Source: Chaetoceros tenuissimus (Eukaryota > Bacillariophyta > Thalassiosirophyceae > Chaetocerotales > Chaetocerotaceae). From it: DNA of 64,000 nt. Position numbers and translations under genes: made by a program. Under the pieces are notes generated by a model, which did no database searches, was not told the DNA's origin, and saw only the letters and a program-made list of their open reading frames with translations. Positions 53,940 through 64,000 of the stretch are shown one piece after another. Numbering within the stretch: position 1 is the first letter of the stretch; each line of letters starts with the position of its first letter. The stretch covers positions 372,001-436,000 of the forward strand of contig BLLK01000029.1 in the NCBI GenBank assembly GCA_021927905.1, in the 5' to 3' direction.

Positions 53940-55803
53940 ATGAGTGAACAAGAGCACAAGTATGTACATTAGTGTTTAGATCAAGCTATATATAAGATTG
54001 TTGGTGGGGGCGTGTTGATGAGTGGTTTTACCTAGAATCAGATTTTGAAGCAATCGTCATTCTGGCCTTGTTCTGACTGCTTCTCCAAGGTGCACCAAGA
54101 ACATTGGACATAGAAACAGAGATCTTCTAATCATATCAATCCAAATCAATGGATTTACTAGAAGCTATTAGTTTTGGAGGAAGTGATGAAGAAATTTCAC
54201 AGTTTTTTCTATTTTCATGAAGCTTCTTCGAAATAGAATGCAAATATCGTCGACTACGGGAGATTCACTTTGGAAGTAAAATACCATCAACGAGCACGCC
54301 TCTCAAACCTTCAATCTTGTATCATTTCATGATTCCATATGGTATCGACTAACAAAAATTTCTTTCATTACAGCGACGCACCGCCAGCTGAGGAGGCACC
54401 AGCTGAGGATGTTGGTGGAATTACCGATGCTGACATTGAGTCCAACTGGGAGGAGGCAATCGAGGCATTCGATGCTATGGATCTCCCAGAAGAGCTTCTT
54501 CGTGGTATCTACGCATATGGTTTTGAGAAGCCATCTGCTATTCAGCAACGTGCTATCAAACCAACTATCCTTGGAAAGGATTTGATTGCTCAGGCTCAGT
54601 CCGGAACTGTAAGTCACCTTCAAATGTTTTGATTGGAAATAAATTCCATATTTTATCGAAAGGGATGATGATTTTGAAAATACACCATCTTTCGAGTCTG
54701 AAACGAGTTATCCTCTAAGTGTCTGACAAACTTCAACTCGAAATCTGACTTTTTGTGAAGATACGGAATAGAAAACAAGAATTCTTTTTCAATGACATGT
54801 TCTCATTGTAATTTTCTATTTTTAGGGTAAAACAGCTACTTTCGCAATCGGAACTCTTGCAAAGCTTGACCCATCTATCCGTCAGTGCCAGAGTCTTATT
54901 CTTGCTCCTACCCGTGAGTTGGCACAACAGATCCAAAAGGTTGTCATCGCTCTTGGAGACTACATGGAGGTCCAAGTACACGCATGTGTTGGAGGAACTG
55001 CAGTTCGTGAGGACATCCGCACTCTTCAGGCTGGTGTTCACATTGTTGTAGGAACACCAGGACGTGTATACGATATGATCAACCGTAGAGCTCTTCGTCT
55101 TGACAGCATTCGTCAGTTCTTCCTTGATGAGGCAGATGAGATGCTTTCCCGTGGTTTCAAGGACCAAATCTATGATATCTTCAAGTTCCTTCCTGAGACC
55201 GTTCAGGTTTGCTTGTTCTCTGCGACTATGCCTCTTGATGTACTTGAGGTAACTCAACGTTTCATGCGTGATCCAGTTCGTATCCTTGTAAAGAAGGACG
55301 AGCTTACCCTTGAGGGTATCAAGCAATTTTACATTGCTGTCGATAGGGAAGACTGGAAGCTTGATACCCTTTGTGATCTTTACGAGACACTTACTATTAC
55401 TCAAGCAATCATTTACTGTAATACTCGCCGCAAGGTTGACTGGCTCAGAGAGCAAATGCAGGAGCGCGACTTCACTGTTTCCTGCATGCACGGAGACATG
55501 GATCAACGCGAGCGTGACATCATCATGCGCGAGTTCCGTTCTGGTTCATCACGTGTACTAATTACCACTGATCTTCTTGCTCGTGGTATTGATGTACAAC
55601 AAGTATCCCTTGTTATCAACTTCGACCTTCCAACTAACCGTGAGAACTACATCCATCGTATCGGACGTTCTGGTCGTTTCGGACGTAAGGGAGTTGCTAT
55701 CAACTTTTTGACCGAGGGAGATGTTCGTTATTTGCGTGATATCGAACAATTTTACACCACCGAGATCACTGAAATGCCAATGAACGTGGCTGATCTTATC
55801 TAA
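53940..55803 (+). CDS. EIF4A: Translation initiation factor eIF4A, DEAD-box RNA helicase
   Basis: Three exons (53940-53959, 54374-54608, 54826-55803), with introns of 414 bp (phase 2) and 217 bp (phase 0), give 410 residues, the family length. Exon 1 is only 20 nt and codes MSEQEH plus two bases. Motifs are complete: [13 protein letters not shown] (Q motif), AQSGTGKT (Walker A, split by intron 2 between SGT and GKT), [10 protein letters not shown] and [13 protein letters not shown] (DEAD), FSATMP (SAT), then [17 protein letters not shown] and [13 protein letters not shown]. The C-terminus [10 protein letters not shown] is the eIF4A ending. Codon use is strongly biased (CGT, GGT, GCT, AAG) compared with neighbours, as for a highly expressed gene. 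It unwinds mRNA 5' leaders in the cytosol as part of eIF4F. The introns are longer than the local norm. Confidence 0.97.
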
Positions 55804-55919
55804 GTATAGAGTAAAAAGAAGAAAAAGTAAAAAACAGAATTAAATTTCTTCGGTTTAGCTTTTTTACAACGTACTATTTTTACTTTCTTCTGGGAGATGA
55901 TACTTTCTTTTCAATTTTT

Positions 55920-56532
55920 TCATGACATCTTTGAAATAATGACTCCAGAATCTGTGATGGTAACTTTCTTCCTAGGAACTCCAGAGTTAGTGCCAAGATG
56001 TTCCAAATCATCAATTATCTTCATGCCTTCTAATACAGTACCAAAGACAACATTTTTCCCATCTAACCAAGAAGTTTTGACTGTATTTATAAAAAATTGA
56101 CTTCCATTGGTATGAGGCTTTCCTGTGTTTGCCATAGCAACCAAGTATCTTTTGTTGTGCAAAATATCAAATGATTCATCTTCAAAATGACCTCCATAAA
56201 TGCTTTCCCCACCAACTCCACTATTATGGCTGAAATCTCCGCCTTGAATCAGAAAATTCGGAACTATGACACAAAAAGTGGTATCAGTACAACAAATTAT
56301 CATTTCAATAACAAAAGCAAATGTTTTACTTACTGATTCTATGTATTGTTGTTCCCTTATAACACAAATCTACACCACTTAGTTTACCTTTTCCTAAATC
56401 ACATGCACATAAATGTTTGAAGTTCTCTGTAGTACGGGGTACATCTGCTCCAAATAAACCAATGACAATTCTGCCTTGCGGTTCATCATTTACTGAAATA
56501 TCCAGAAAGACTTTATCTGTGACTGTTGGCAT
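55920..56532 (-). CDS. Cyclophilin-type peptidyl-prolyl cis-trans isomerase
   Basis: Exons 56532-56334 and 56263-55920, with a 70-bp phase-1 intron, give 180 residues, a single cyclophilin domain with no signal peptide, so probably cytosolic. Key blocks are [35 protein letters not shown] (catalytic Arg and Phe; the second Ile is made by splicing), [27 protein letters not shown] (Gln and Phe of the active site), and [11 protein letters not shown], which keeps the Trp needed for cyclosporin binding. The insert [18 protein letters not shown] around the active-site Cys/Lys region is typical of the divergent cytosolic loop. It speeds Xaa-Pro isomerisation in protein folding. It is convergent with eIF4A, 116 bp apart. 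Confidence 0.95.
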
Positions 56533-57061
56533 TACACTGCGGAATTATAGAGAGAGGTTGAGGAAGATGTAAAATTTGTGCATACACAACTAGACATATT
56601 TCTCAACTCACGGTTTAGGACTCATCAGAGGCTTTTCAGCCTTTTTCATCGGGACTTCTACCTCAGAAAGGCATTTGTTGAACATCAACTGAAAAGAGAT
56701 AAGCACGAATATGAATGTTTTCATGATGAGAGATCTTGTTCGTCATTTAAGAGCATTATAGTGATTAAATTTCAATATTTGAGTTCCACCAATTTTTTAA
56801 AAATTTTTTGTGATTTTTGAATCTTACTCGTACTCGAAAGTACGTACGGATATCTGCCCAATTTTCTCTCCTCCTCCCTTCTTTCTTTCTTTTACTCTTA
56901 TTTTCACGTAGATGATAGAAAGGAACAACTGCACGCAACACATCATCATCACACAATCATTCACACATCAGCCATCTTCTCATCTTCTCTCTTTTTTTAA
57001 ACTGTGTGAGAAAAACAAAACTTTTTACATTGATACGTATATTGTTTTCATTTAGGTATCA
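56533..57061. other. Intergenic region between cyclophilin and the DedA-like gene
   Basis: About 0.5 kb with no protein-like frame. A T/C-rich stretch near 56860-57000 precedes the DedA-like start and may be leader sequence. Confidence 0.5.
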
Positions 57062-58799
57062 ATGAAGTATAAGATCTCTGCCAAATTCCTAATTGGGGCT
57101 CTTCTCTGCCATACAAGCAGAGCATTCACTAGCTGCTCAAGTCAGCTATCAACATTTTCACATGGTCTGATCAATCATGGCTCTCATCGAAGCTCTTCAT
57201 CACATCTTTACATGGAAAAATTCGAAGGGAACGATGACGAAGAAACACGCCTCAAAATTCTTGCATCAAAGAAGAAAGACTATCAGAGATATGTTGAAAA
57301 ATGCAGAAAAACAAAGAAACTATAGATTAGAAAATGATCTCGTACCAGAAATAGATCCTGAAACAGGAAAACCCATCAAAGAGGATTCAAAAGCTGCTCT
57401 TACATTAACAGCGTTCGTGGTTGCGGCTGGAGCCGTCACCCTTCGTGTTGGTGGTAGAGCTGCGCTTGTTTCAGCGGTAGGTTTAGATTTTGCAAATGAG
57501 AATCCTGAATTGAAAGAAAATATGGATCAATTCTTGGGATATCTGTCAGGACTTGATCAAGGTCTTGAGGCATTGGCCTTCATTGCTGCATGGACTTTTG
57601 TCAAAGTTTTTTGTTTTGATGCTGGCGGGGTTGTACTTGCTTTATCTGCGGGGATTTTATTTGGAGGAGTGATTCAAGGCGCGCTTTTTTCTGCATTTGC
57701 TGCCACTGTTGGGAGTTCAGTTGCATATCTTCTCGCGAAAGTTGATTCACCTTTCAGAACAAAAGCACTAGAATTGCTTGAAGAATATCCTAGTCTTAGG
57801 GGAATAGAAAAAGTGGTTGCAGAAGATGGATTGAAGGCTGTACTGACTCTTCGACTAGCACCAATTCTACCTATTCCTATCGGACTTTATAACTATGTAT
57901 ATGGCGTGAGTTCTATACCCTACTTACCTTTCGCTGGAGGAATCTTTCTCGGTTCTCTGAAGCCATACTTGTTGGACTCTTATTTGGGGGTGTTTGGAAA
58001 GGAGGTAGTAGACGGTACAGTCAATGAAGGTGACGGTTTGCAAGACATAATTCTTCTCGCAGCATTAGGTTTTAGTGTATTGATAGGAGTATTTGCATCT
58101 GAACTTGCTGGGGAAACATGGGATTCTGTAAAGGAAGAGATAGAAACAGAAGAAAAGCGGAAAAAAGAAGAAAATCCAGACGAAAAAGACGATGGTATCA
58201 TGAGACAATTTTTAGGCTTCCAATTTCCCGACTGGGTTGTAGGTGCTCAATTGGCATTAAAAGAGGCTGATGAAAGGATGGAGACCATGATTAAAACCGA
58301 ATATAATGCAAGGGTGTGGAATTGTACAGAAGATAATCCACCTCCACTATCTGAAGATCCAGCACAATCTCCAACATCACCAGAGAAGAGGAATACTGGT
58401 AAAGGTTTTGATGGAGTTGCAGCAATCTGTGATGGTCTAGTGCTCAGTCCAGCACTGATGAGATCGTATTTCAAGTACGCAGATCCACTTTTTGACGAAA
58501 AAGAAGAAATCATAGAGCCAGTCGTTTCGCTCGAAGAAGCTCGAAGTACCCTTGATAGCATTATATCATCTAAGGAAGCAATCACAACTATAGAGTCAAC
58601 TGTTTCGAAATTAGATGAAACGAGTCCTTCATCTTCATCAGATAACAACTTCATTCTTACTACTGAAAAACCAGTGGCCAAAACAAGATCGGATATAGAG
58701 GAGAAGGATCAACTTTTGAAGGTTTTGAATATCATTCGACAGAAAACCGAAAGCAAATTAGGAAACATTGAACAAGAACTTGAATCAATGAAGCAGTAA
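57062..58799 (+). CDS. DedA/TVP38-like membrane protein, plastid-targeted, with a +1 frame break
   Basis: The ATG at 57062 opens a signal peptide (KFLIGALLCHTSRAF with the '-AF' cleavage motif, then TSCSSQLSTF), followed by a transit-like Ser-rich stretch and SKKKDYQRYVEKCRK. This frame stops at TAG 57323-57325. The main protein runs in the +1 frame from about 57321 to 58799: YRLENDLVPEIDPETGKP, then a membrane region with LAFIAAWTFVKVF, AGGVVLALSAGILFGGVIQ, and LTLRLAPILPIPIGLYNYVYGVS, which is the SNARE-associated/DedA signature (R-x-x-P...P-x-x-x-x-N). The C-terminal 220 residues are charged and soluble. DedA/TVP38 proteins act in membrane lipid handling; plastid location is inferred. I found no GT-AG intron of suitable length that repairs the frame. 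The +1 frame is itself open from an ATG at 57177, which would give a 540-residue form without the signal peptide. Confidence 0.75.
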
Positions 58800-58921
58800 A
58801 TTCAATTAAAAAACATTTTGACGATGCCTTCGCTAGCACTGTAAATCAAGATATTTTCATTATTGTTAAATTTATCTTTATCGACAAAAAGTAAATAGAA
58901 TGAAAAATTTGTGTGTGAACT

Positions 58922-60460
58922 TTAATATGGAACATGGTAGTGATCATTTAAAGCAAAAGCTCGCGCGTTTGATACGAGGGCTGAAGTTTTTTGTTGAAAT
59001 CTTCCAGTCCCAATATTGTCATAGGCAATTTTCAATGCCGTCATGGAATGATCTACATCGGTGTTTGGGTAAACACTACTATAGTTTGAAGCATATGCAA
59101 AAGATTTTTGTACAGGTACATACGTAGCCTCATCATTTGCAAATGAAAATGATCCAGAAAACTTTTTCGAAAAAGGATTGTTCGAACATGATTTTTTTCT
59201 CTGCATCAACTCTTCCTTGACAGGATGATATTGTATTGGTTGCTGTTGAGCTTGCCAGTTGACACCAGTAGCTTTTTCATTCATTGATATGCAATACATG
59301 TCTTGGTAGTCAAAAGGAACTTTATTTGCCATGTTCGAAACTGTTTCTTTGATATCACGTTGTAAAAATGTATCTCCTTGTACTTCATTGAACATGGTGC
59401 GATGGTTAGTAAAATTTAGAGAGTCGTTGCGAATATCGTAGTAAGAATCAGTCGATTGCAACGAAGCCGAGGAGTTTGAGACCACACTCCTCTCTGTTAA
59501 AGTAGGCTCACAGTTCTTCGTTGAAAGCGACTGCAAAAAATTTAAGGTGGCTTGACGAGCTTCCTCCTCTTCTGAGTTTTCCCTCTCAATGAGAAGGGAA
59601 GTCTTGATGTTGTTGGAGGACAATTCAACATTACTTTCCACTGGGTCTTTCCTGAGCTTTGAGTAACCCGAGTCTGTGAGGGAGAGACCCTCATGTAACA
59701 ACAAGAAGTCTCGAACTGAGTTCTCAAGTTCTCTGATATGAGCTGCGGCTTCTTGTCTCCGTTTCAGGAAGGAACTTTCGTCAAGACTAAAAAAAATAGA
59801 AAGAAAGATTAGAGAAGCAATACATACTGAATTCTACAAAACCAGGTCACAAACATACCTTTTCATGGAGTTTCTGGCATTTTTGACAGAAGCTACTCCT
59901 CCCTTCATCACTTTTACAAACTTTTTGGTGATTCTCATTGGCGAGCAATGGAGAAAGGTGGAGAGATATTGCCTCAACGAGACACCGTTGGGAAGTTGCA
60001 CAAGTCCATCCTCATAATATTTTACAAAAGCGTTTGCGTATGCAGTCTCCACTTCCTAATTAATACAAAGGGAGATGGCGTTAGTCTATGGCGGGGATGT
60101 TTTAAAAAACGTAAAAGTACGGAAGATGAAGAAGAATATCACTGACAGTCCCATGTCCTCCCATGCTATACTGCTACGAGATGATGATCAAAAGACGAGC
60201 TAGATCGAGAAACTTACGGTCCACTTTCCCCTGCGCAATGGAATATGTGCTGCTATTATACTATTTCTTAGAGGGAATGGAGAATGAAAGGGTGCGCCTT
60301 TCCTTTCTTGTAATAATGATGATCGCGTATGGTTTTCATGCTGCTGATTTATTCCAACTTCTGAAAAGTTTCCAACAGATCTTTTCTCAAAATTTGAAGT
60401 TTCTTCACTCTTCACAGTAGTAAAAGGGCTTCTATTGATACCATGCATATTTGATACCAT
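58922..60460 (-). CDS. RRGKWT-family protein, putative diatom-specific regulator
   Basis: Three exons (60460-60218, 60055-59859, 59786-58922), with introns of 162 bp (phase 0) and 72 bp (phase 2), give 434 residues. Exon 1 ends in IPLRRGKWT and exon 2 continues with EVETAYANAFVKYYEDGLVQL and LPNGVSLRQYLSTFLHCSPMRITKKFV. I recall this block (RRGKWT, E-x-x-YAN, G-x-L-x-L, LR-x-x-LS, C-x-PMRI-KKF) from many diatom proteins of unknown function; its shape suggests a nucleic-acid-binding or protein-interaction helix bundle. A short coiled coil follows (RRQEAAAHIRELENSVRDFL, about residues 155-180) and then a low-complexity tail rich in S, N and Q. The tail and small basic domain fit a transcriptional or signalling regulator, which is inference only. 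Confidence 0.72.
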
Positions 60461-60619
60461 TGTTTGAAAAGATCGAGTCAGAAATAGGCAAGTTGCTTCT
60501 TTACACAAGAGAAAATGTTTTGTTTTAATTTTATAAGAAGGAAGAAGGAATAAATAAGCTGTTGTGTTCCTAATTCGGCCGCTCAGAAACCCTACACGCT
60601 ATTCTTCGTTATTCGGACA

Positions 60620-60829
60620 ATGACCGGTCAAATTTCTCCAATTTTAGTAGAATATCTTCTTGTTTTGAATGCTGATCTAGATGAATCTAATGATGACATC
60701 AGAAAAGAAATATTGTATGCAGACTTTTTCACAGGACCAACTTCAAGTTCAACTAATTTTGGAAAAAATGTATTTATCTCTGTCGGACTTGGGGGAAGTA
60801 AGGTCTTTTTCTCTTATTTTAGTAAGTAA
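60620..60829 (+). CDS. Possible small protein, unrecognised
   Basis: A 69-codon frame between two clear genes. ILVEYLLVLNADLDESNDD followed by IRKEILYADFFTGPTSSS reads like protein, and GKNVFISVGLGGSK is glycine-rich, but no family is seen. It may be a short gene, the first exon of a gene with a weak donor (GGAAGTAAGG near 60800), or chance. Confidence 0.3.
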   Translation: MTGQISPILVEYLLVLNADLDESNDDIRKEILYADFFTGPTSSSTNFGKNVFISVGLGGSKVFFSYFSK

Positions 60830-61066
60830 CGCGAGGAGCTTCAGTTGCAATTGTTGACCTTGATGAAAGAAATAAGGCTAGTTGCCTAGCTAATTGAATT
60901 GTAATTTGCTTGTATGTTGTGTGACGTCTTCGCGTTTTTTTTGTGTGGAGCAAAGCACAACATGATGTGATTCGATCCATTGGACATCTAAAAAAGCGCA
61001 CTCAATCCATTCAATTTATGAAACCATAAATATATTTCACGTTTCTGCTATTTCATTTCTTCAATC

Positions 61067-61644
61067 ATGATGAGATTAAACGCTTTTTTGTTGGCTTCCT
61101 TGGCTATTGGCACCAATGCCTTCACTACCAACTCTGGTCTACACAATTCTCAATCTAGATTGTCGTCTTCATTACACGCAGAAAAGGTTGCCAAAGAAGT
61201 GACAGGAGCAGAACTCGAGGTTATGCTTCAAGAATGGGATCAGCCTTTACTTTTAGATGCCTACGCGACTTGGTGCGGCCCGTAAGTGCTAAATTGTGAT
61301 CAGTACTATTTGTAAGGTAAAAATCTATCTAATCATCTTCCTTCACAAGGTGTCTTTTGATGGCTCCTCATTTCGAAGAAGCAGCAAAGGAATTTGAGGG
61401 GAAAGTAAGATTTGTGAAAATGGACACAGATAAAGAACCAGAGATGGCAGCTAGACTTAATATTATGGGACTTCCTACTCTAATGTTCCTAGATGAATTG
61501 AAACCAGAGGATGCAGATGATGCAGGCGAAGCGAAAGCTGCATTGTTAAACAAAATCGAAGGTGCAATCACAAAAGACTCCATTATTGACCTTTGCAACT
61601 ATCACTTTTTTGATGGACCTATGCCTACAGCACCAGAAAATTAA
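61067..61644 (+). CDS. Plastid-targeted thioredoxin
   Basis: Exons 61067-61281 and 61350-61644, with a 68-bp phase-2 intron, give 169 residues. The N-terminus (MMRLNAFLLASLAIGTNAF) is a signal peptide with the '-AF' motif, followed by a Ser-rich transit segment ending in SSLHAEK. The mature domain has LLLDAYATWCGPCLLMAPHF with the redox pair Cys-x-x-Cys, VRFVKMDTDKEPEMAARLNIMGLPTLMFL with the cis-Pro, and a final helix. The intron lies within the Pro codon of WCGPC, so splicing is needed to make the active site. An Asp/Glu/Ala-rich insert (KPEDADDAGEAKAAL) replaces the usual short strand 5 turn. In plastids thioredoxins reduce regulatory disulphides in target enzymes. The type (m, y or other) cannot be assigned by eye. 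Confidence 0.9.
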
Positions 61645-61727
61645 TCATCAGAATTCACACTTTTTAATATTCTTTCTTTCGATAACCCATCTTTTTCTAC
61701 TGAAACTTTGACAGTAATAAATCAAAA

Positions 61728-62955
61728 TTATTCATCTAGGTATTCTAATATCGAAGAAATCCTGTTCTGTACCTTGATTGTAGCACATTCCCGTCGATCA
61801 ATTGTATTGATAACATTCTTGGCTCCACAGCTTTTAAGTTTTTCTCTGGCTGCAGGCGATGATGCGAGCTGATCAATAACAGTCAAGCTCATATCTTCTA
61901 TGGTATCCTGTGTCCATTTCATAACTGAATGTCGCGTTTTCCGTATAACTCCTAAGAGAAACAAAGGAATCTCTGTCTGTGCTATGATCATACAATATTT
62001 ATTTTTCAATGTGAGATTTCTCAGTAAACCTACACACCATCTTATTCCTTCACCTTCAACACTAAATGCCTTGCTCATTAAGAAAGGCTGCTGATCACGC
62101 ATTAATTTTTCGATAGACCTCAATAAAGACAATGGATTTTCAAGACATGGTATTTCATTTCCATAGGATCCTCGCTGCCTTGGCGGTGTTGGCTGTCTTG
62201 TGGTAGTTACATGTCTTGACGTTGCAAACGTTTCCCAATCTTTGGCATCTATACTAGTGTTGAGCAATGCAGGTTGTCTCGCATTTGATTTTGTGTGATC
62301 TTGTTCAAAATTTTGAGGGGTAAACATGATTACAGGTTCAACAGCTTCTGGAAGTAAAGTTATATTCATGAGTAAAATACAGCAGAGATAAGTCGCTTCT
62401 GGGATCTGAAGTCTTATGACATTCGAGACTTTTTCAAGAAGTGCATGAAAATGACGATGCCTGATCATTGCAATTTTATTCTCTTTTGGAATTGATAAAT
62501 TATTGAGCAAAAGTATGGACTGTCTTCTTATTTCATCCAGTCTTTGGTTTCTTTCTCTATTAGATTGCATGTCATATGAACAATCTATGCAGTTGGTCAC
62601 AGCTTCCAGGAGTTCAAATTCATTTGAACAAATCATTTCTACTCTGCAAGACCAGGTGCTTAGATTATGATGCAAAATGTGACAATACCATATTTCATAT
62701 TTCTCATACATACCTATTGCACTCATTTTTCGACAGCTCGTGTAGTGTCTTCAAAGAATTTATTTTTTTATCAAGCCAATCTATCGATGAAATGGAACTA
62801 TCTTTTTGTATTATATCCAATAAAGTCGGTACTATTTGTAATAAAATCCCAGTATCCAACTCGGTTTCTATTATTTCTGAGTCATTTTCATCATTACCAA
62901 AGTCGATACATAAACAGTGTTTGGGATTCATCCTTTTGAGTAATGAAGAAAACAT
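61728..62955 (-). CDS. Armadillo-like helical repeat protein, unknown function
   Basis: Exons 62955-62714 and 62643-61728, with a 70-bp phase-2 intron, give 385 residues. Helix pairs with armadillo-like spacing occur throughout: GILLQIVPTLLDIIQKDS, INSLKTLHELSK, FELLEAVTNCIDC, RRQSILLLNNLSIPKENKIAMIRH, YLCCILLMNITLLPEAVEPVIM, IRWCVGLLRNLTLKNKYCMII, SLTVIDQLASSPAAREKLKSCG, and NRISSILEYLDE. Motifs LLLNNLS and LLRNLT are typical of the third helix of ARM repeats. A central low-complexity part (TTTRQPTPPRQRG) links two halves. I know no named family; it probably binds another protein. Confidence 0.72.
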
Positions 62956-63452
62956 GATTTCCTCTTTGTCTTTGAGGCTACAAATAATATTGCTTGAGAA
63001 AAGATAGGGACTTGTTCTGTGTACAGAATTGTTATGGTATTACAAGCACATTTACTTTCATCTCTTCTCTGGAAATAGTAGTACCATCGTTTCTGTTCTC
63101 GTCGTACTTCATAGTAATTTGTACTATGTTCGTAGGTAGAATAGACATATCGTACGTAGAATCAGCTGTTAGAAACGGTTAAAAACCAGATAATAATAAT
63201 TATTCTTTCAATTTTTTATATGCTTGAAAATGAGTCTAAATACACATGAATAGAGCACTACGAATCATAAACTCCTCAAATGACTATTTATATATATATA
63301 TATGAAATACAAAGGTTGTGGGTAATTTGAGTTCATAAATATGATCCAATTCCAAAGGAAATATCAACATCTTCGTGGAAGGAGGCGAAGAAGGTTGAGT
63401 TTTTGTGGAAGATGAAATCAATTTTGAATTTCCTTATTACATATTCAAAAAA
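62956..63452. other. Intergenic region with a short AT run
   Basis: About 0.5 kb, AT-rich, with no protein-like frame. An (AT)n stretch lies near 63285-63302. Confidence 0.5.
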
Positions 63453-64000
63453 TTACATGCGTTGTTTTTTCAACGTTACTCCATTTTCTTTAGTGGAGAG
63501 CTGAGACAAGTTGCCTTCGGATTCAAGGAAACTTATAGGCACTTTCAATACAGCCTTATTATCCATTGCGTCATTGATGAGTTGATCCCAATAAGGGTTT
63601 ACTGAAATGCTTTCACATCGGGCTATGACTAGTAAAAGGTGTTTCGCTCTAGTTAGAGCAACATTCATTCTTCTGACGTCGCTTAAAAAACCGATCCCTT
63701 TGCTGCCTGAAGCTCTGACACATGAAAAAATTACAATGTTGGCCTCTCTTCCTTGAAAGGAATCCACTGTGTTCACCTCTACTGATTGACTATAATCATA
63801 TCCAAGTGCTTGTGAGAATGTTCTTCTCAAAAGGGAAGCTTGCTGAGCATATGGAGTAATGATACTGACTTTACTTGTCGAAACGTAGATCCCAAAGTCT
63901 CTCACGAGACTCTGATATATCTTGACTGCGAGGATGGCTTCCATTGAATTACATAAACTTGATCCGTCCCTCTCTTCACTCGAATCGAGGTCGAAAAGAG
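63453..64000 (-). CDS. Superfamily 1 RNA/DNA helicase, Sen1/Upf1-like (C-terminal part)
   Basis: The frame is open to the right edge of the window (the last codons read LFDLDSSEERDGSSLCNSMEA), so the gene starts beyond it. About 182 residues of the second RecA lobe are visible: VSIITPYAQQASLLRR (motif IV region), VEVNTVDSFQGREANIVIFSCVRA (motif V), and GFLSDVRRMNVALTRAKHLLLVIA (motif VI, with the arginine finger). The opening resembles the segment before the motif-IV helix in Sen1, senataxin and Upf1. Such helicases resolve R-loops, end transcription or carry out RNA decay. It ends in a short Lys/Ser tail. Which family member it is cannot be told from this part. Confidence 0.88.
   Translation of the reverse strand, partial: LFDLDSSEERDGSSLCNSMEAILAVKIYQSLVRDFGIYVSTSKVSIITPYAQQASLLRRTFSQALGYDYSQSVEVNTVDSFQGREANIVIFSCVRASGSKGIGFLSDVRRMNVALTRAKHLLLVIARCESISVNPYWDQLINDAMDNKAVLKVPISFLESEGNLSQLSTKENGVTLKKQRM

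Noticed and set aside
54733-55506. A 257-codon minus-strand frame opposite eIF4A
   Set aside because: It overlaps the highly conserved helicase core and its length follows from the biased codons of eIF4A.
63285-63302. AT run as a replication origin or centromere element
   Set aside because: It is a short simple repeat with no other supporting feature.
1-64000. Virus-like elements, transposons, tRNA, rRNA and CRISPR arrays
   Set aside because: Reading both strands gave no reverse transcriptase, integrase, transposase, capsid-type gene, terminal repeats, cloverleaf with a clear B box, or spaced direct repeats.

Overview
The window is nuclear DNA from a eukaryotic alga, most probably a diatom. 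It is AT-rich. Genes are compact and carry few, mostly short GT-AG introns; most are 68-84 bp and the shortest is 43 bp. Several precursors start with a signal peptide ending in an '-AF' motif, the usual mark of plastid import in algae with secondary plastids (the FNT-type nitrite/formate channel, a DedA-like membrane protein and a thioredoxin). One protein has a diatom-type PSxSxxPS cell-surface repeat, and one belongs to what I recall as a diatom/stramenopile family with an RRGKWT start. The low GC would suit a Chaetoceros-like species, but I cannot fix genus or species from the sequence. I saw no virus-like element, transposon, tRNA, rRNA or CRISPR array.

Layout. 0-6.5 kb: the 3' end of an unrecognised gene, an ARP4-like actin-related protein, a Golgi glycosyltransferase-like protein and, on the minus strand, the N-terminal glutamine amidohydrolase NTAQ1. 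7.5-19.5 kb: an AGC kinase tail-to-tail with a coiled-coil protein (8 bp apart), a heat shock factor, a plastid FNT channel (NAR1-like), an ankyrin-like pseudokinase and a Nudix protein. 19.8-27 kb: a 2298-residue CHD remodeler in five exons. 27.8-30.8 kb: splicing factor SYF1. 31.8-33.0 kb: a decayed secreted or membrane protein gene. 33.3-38.2 kb: an ISWI remodeler with an N-terminal HMG box. 39-46 kb: SDHAF2, an ArfGAP, a RAD18-like ubiquitin ligase with an in-frame stop, and a Na+/H+ exchanger. 46-53.5 kb: a PDZ membrane protein, a tail-anchored TPR protein, and a glycosyltransferase-like/PSxS-repeat protein with eight 165-bp tandem repeats. 54-64 kb: eIF4A, a cyclophilin, a DedA-like plastid protein with a frame break, the RRGKWT-family protein, a plastid thioredoxin, an armadillo-like protein and the 3' end of a Sen1/Upf1-like helicase.

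There is no operon or pathway cluster, as expected for a nuclear genome. By theme, many genes are nuclear: ARP4, CHD, ISWI, HSF, RAD18-like, SYF1 and Sen1-like. Three intergenic sites match the E2F consensus beside the CHD/SYF1, ISWI and RAD18-like genes. Intron borders were set by hand from GT-AG sites and reading-frame phase, and every spliced gene listed closes to whole codons. The features most worth attention are the stop codon inside the RAD18-like gene, the +1 frame break in the DedA-like gene, the HMG-ISWI fusion, the homogenised surface-protein repeat and the decayed gene at 32 kb.
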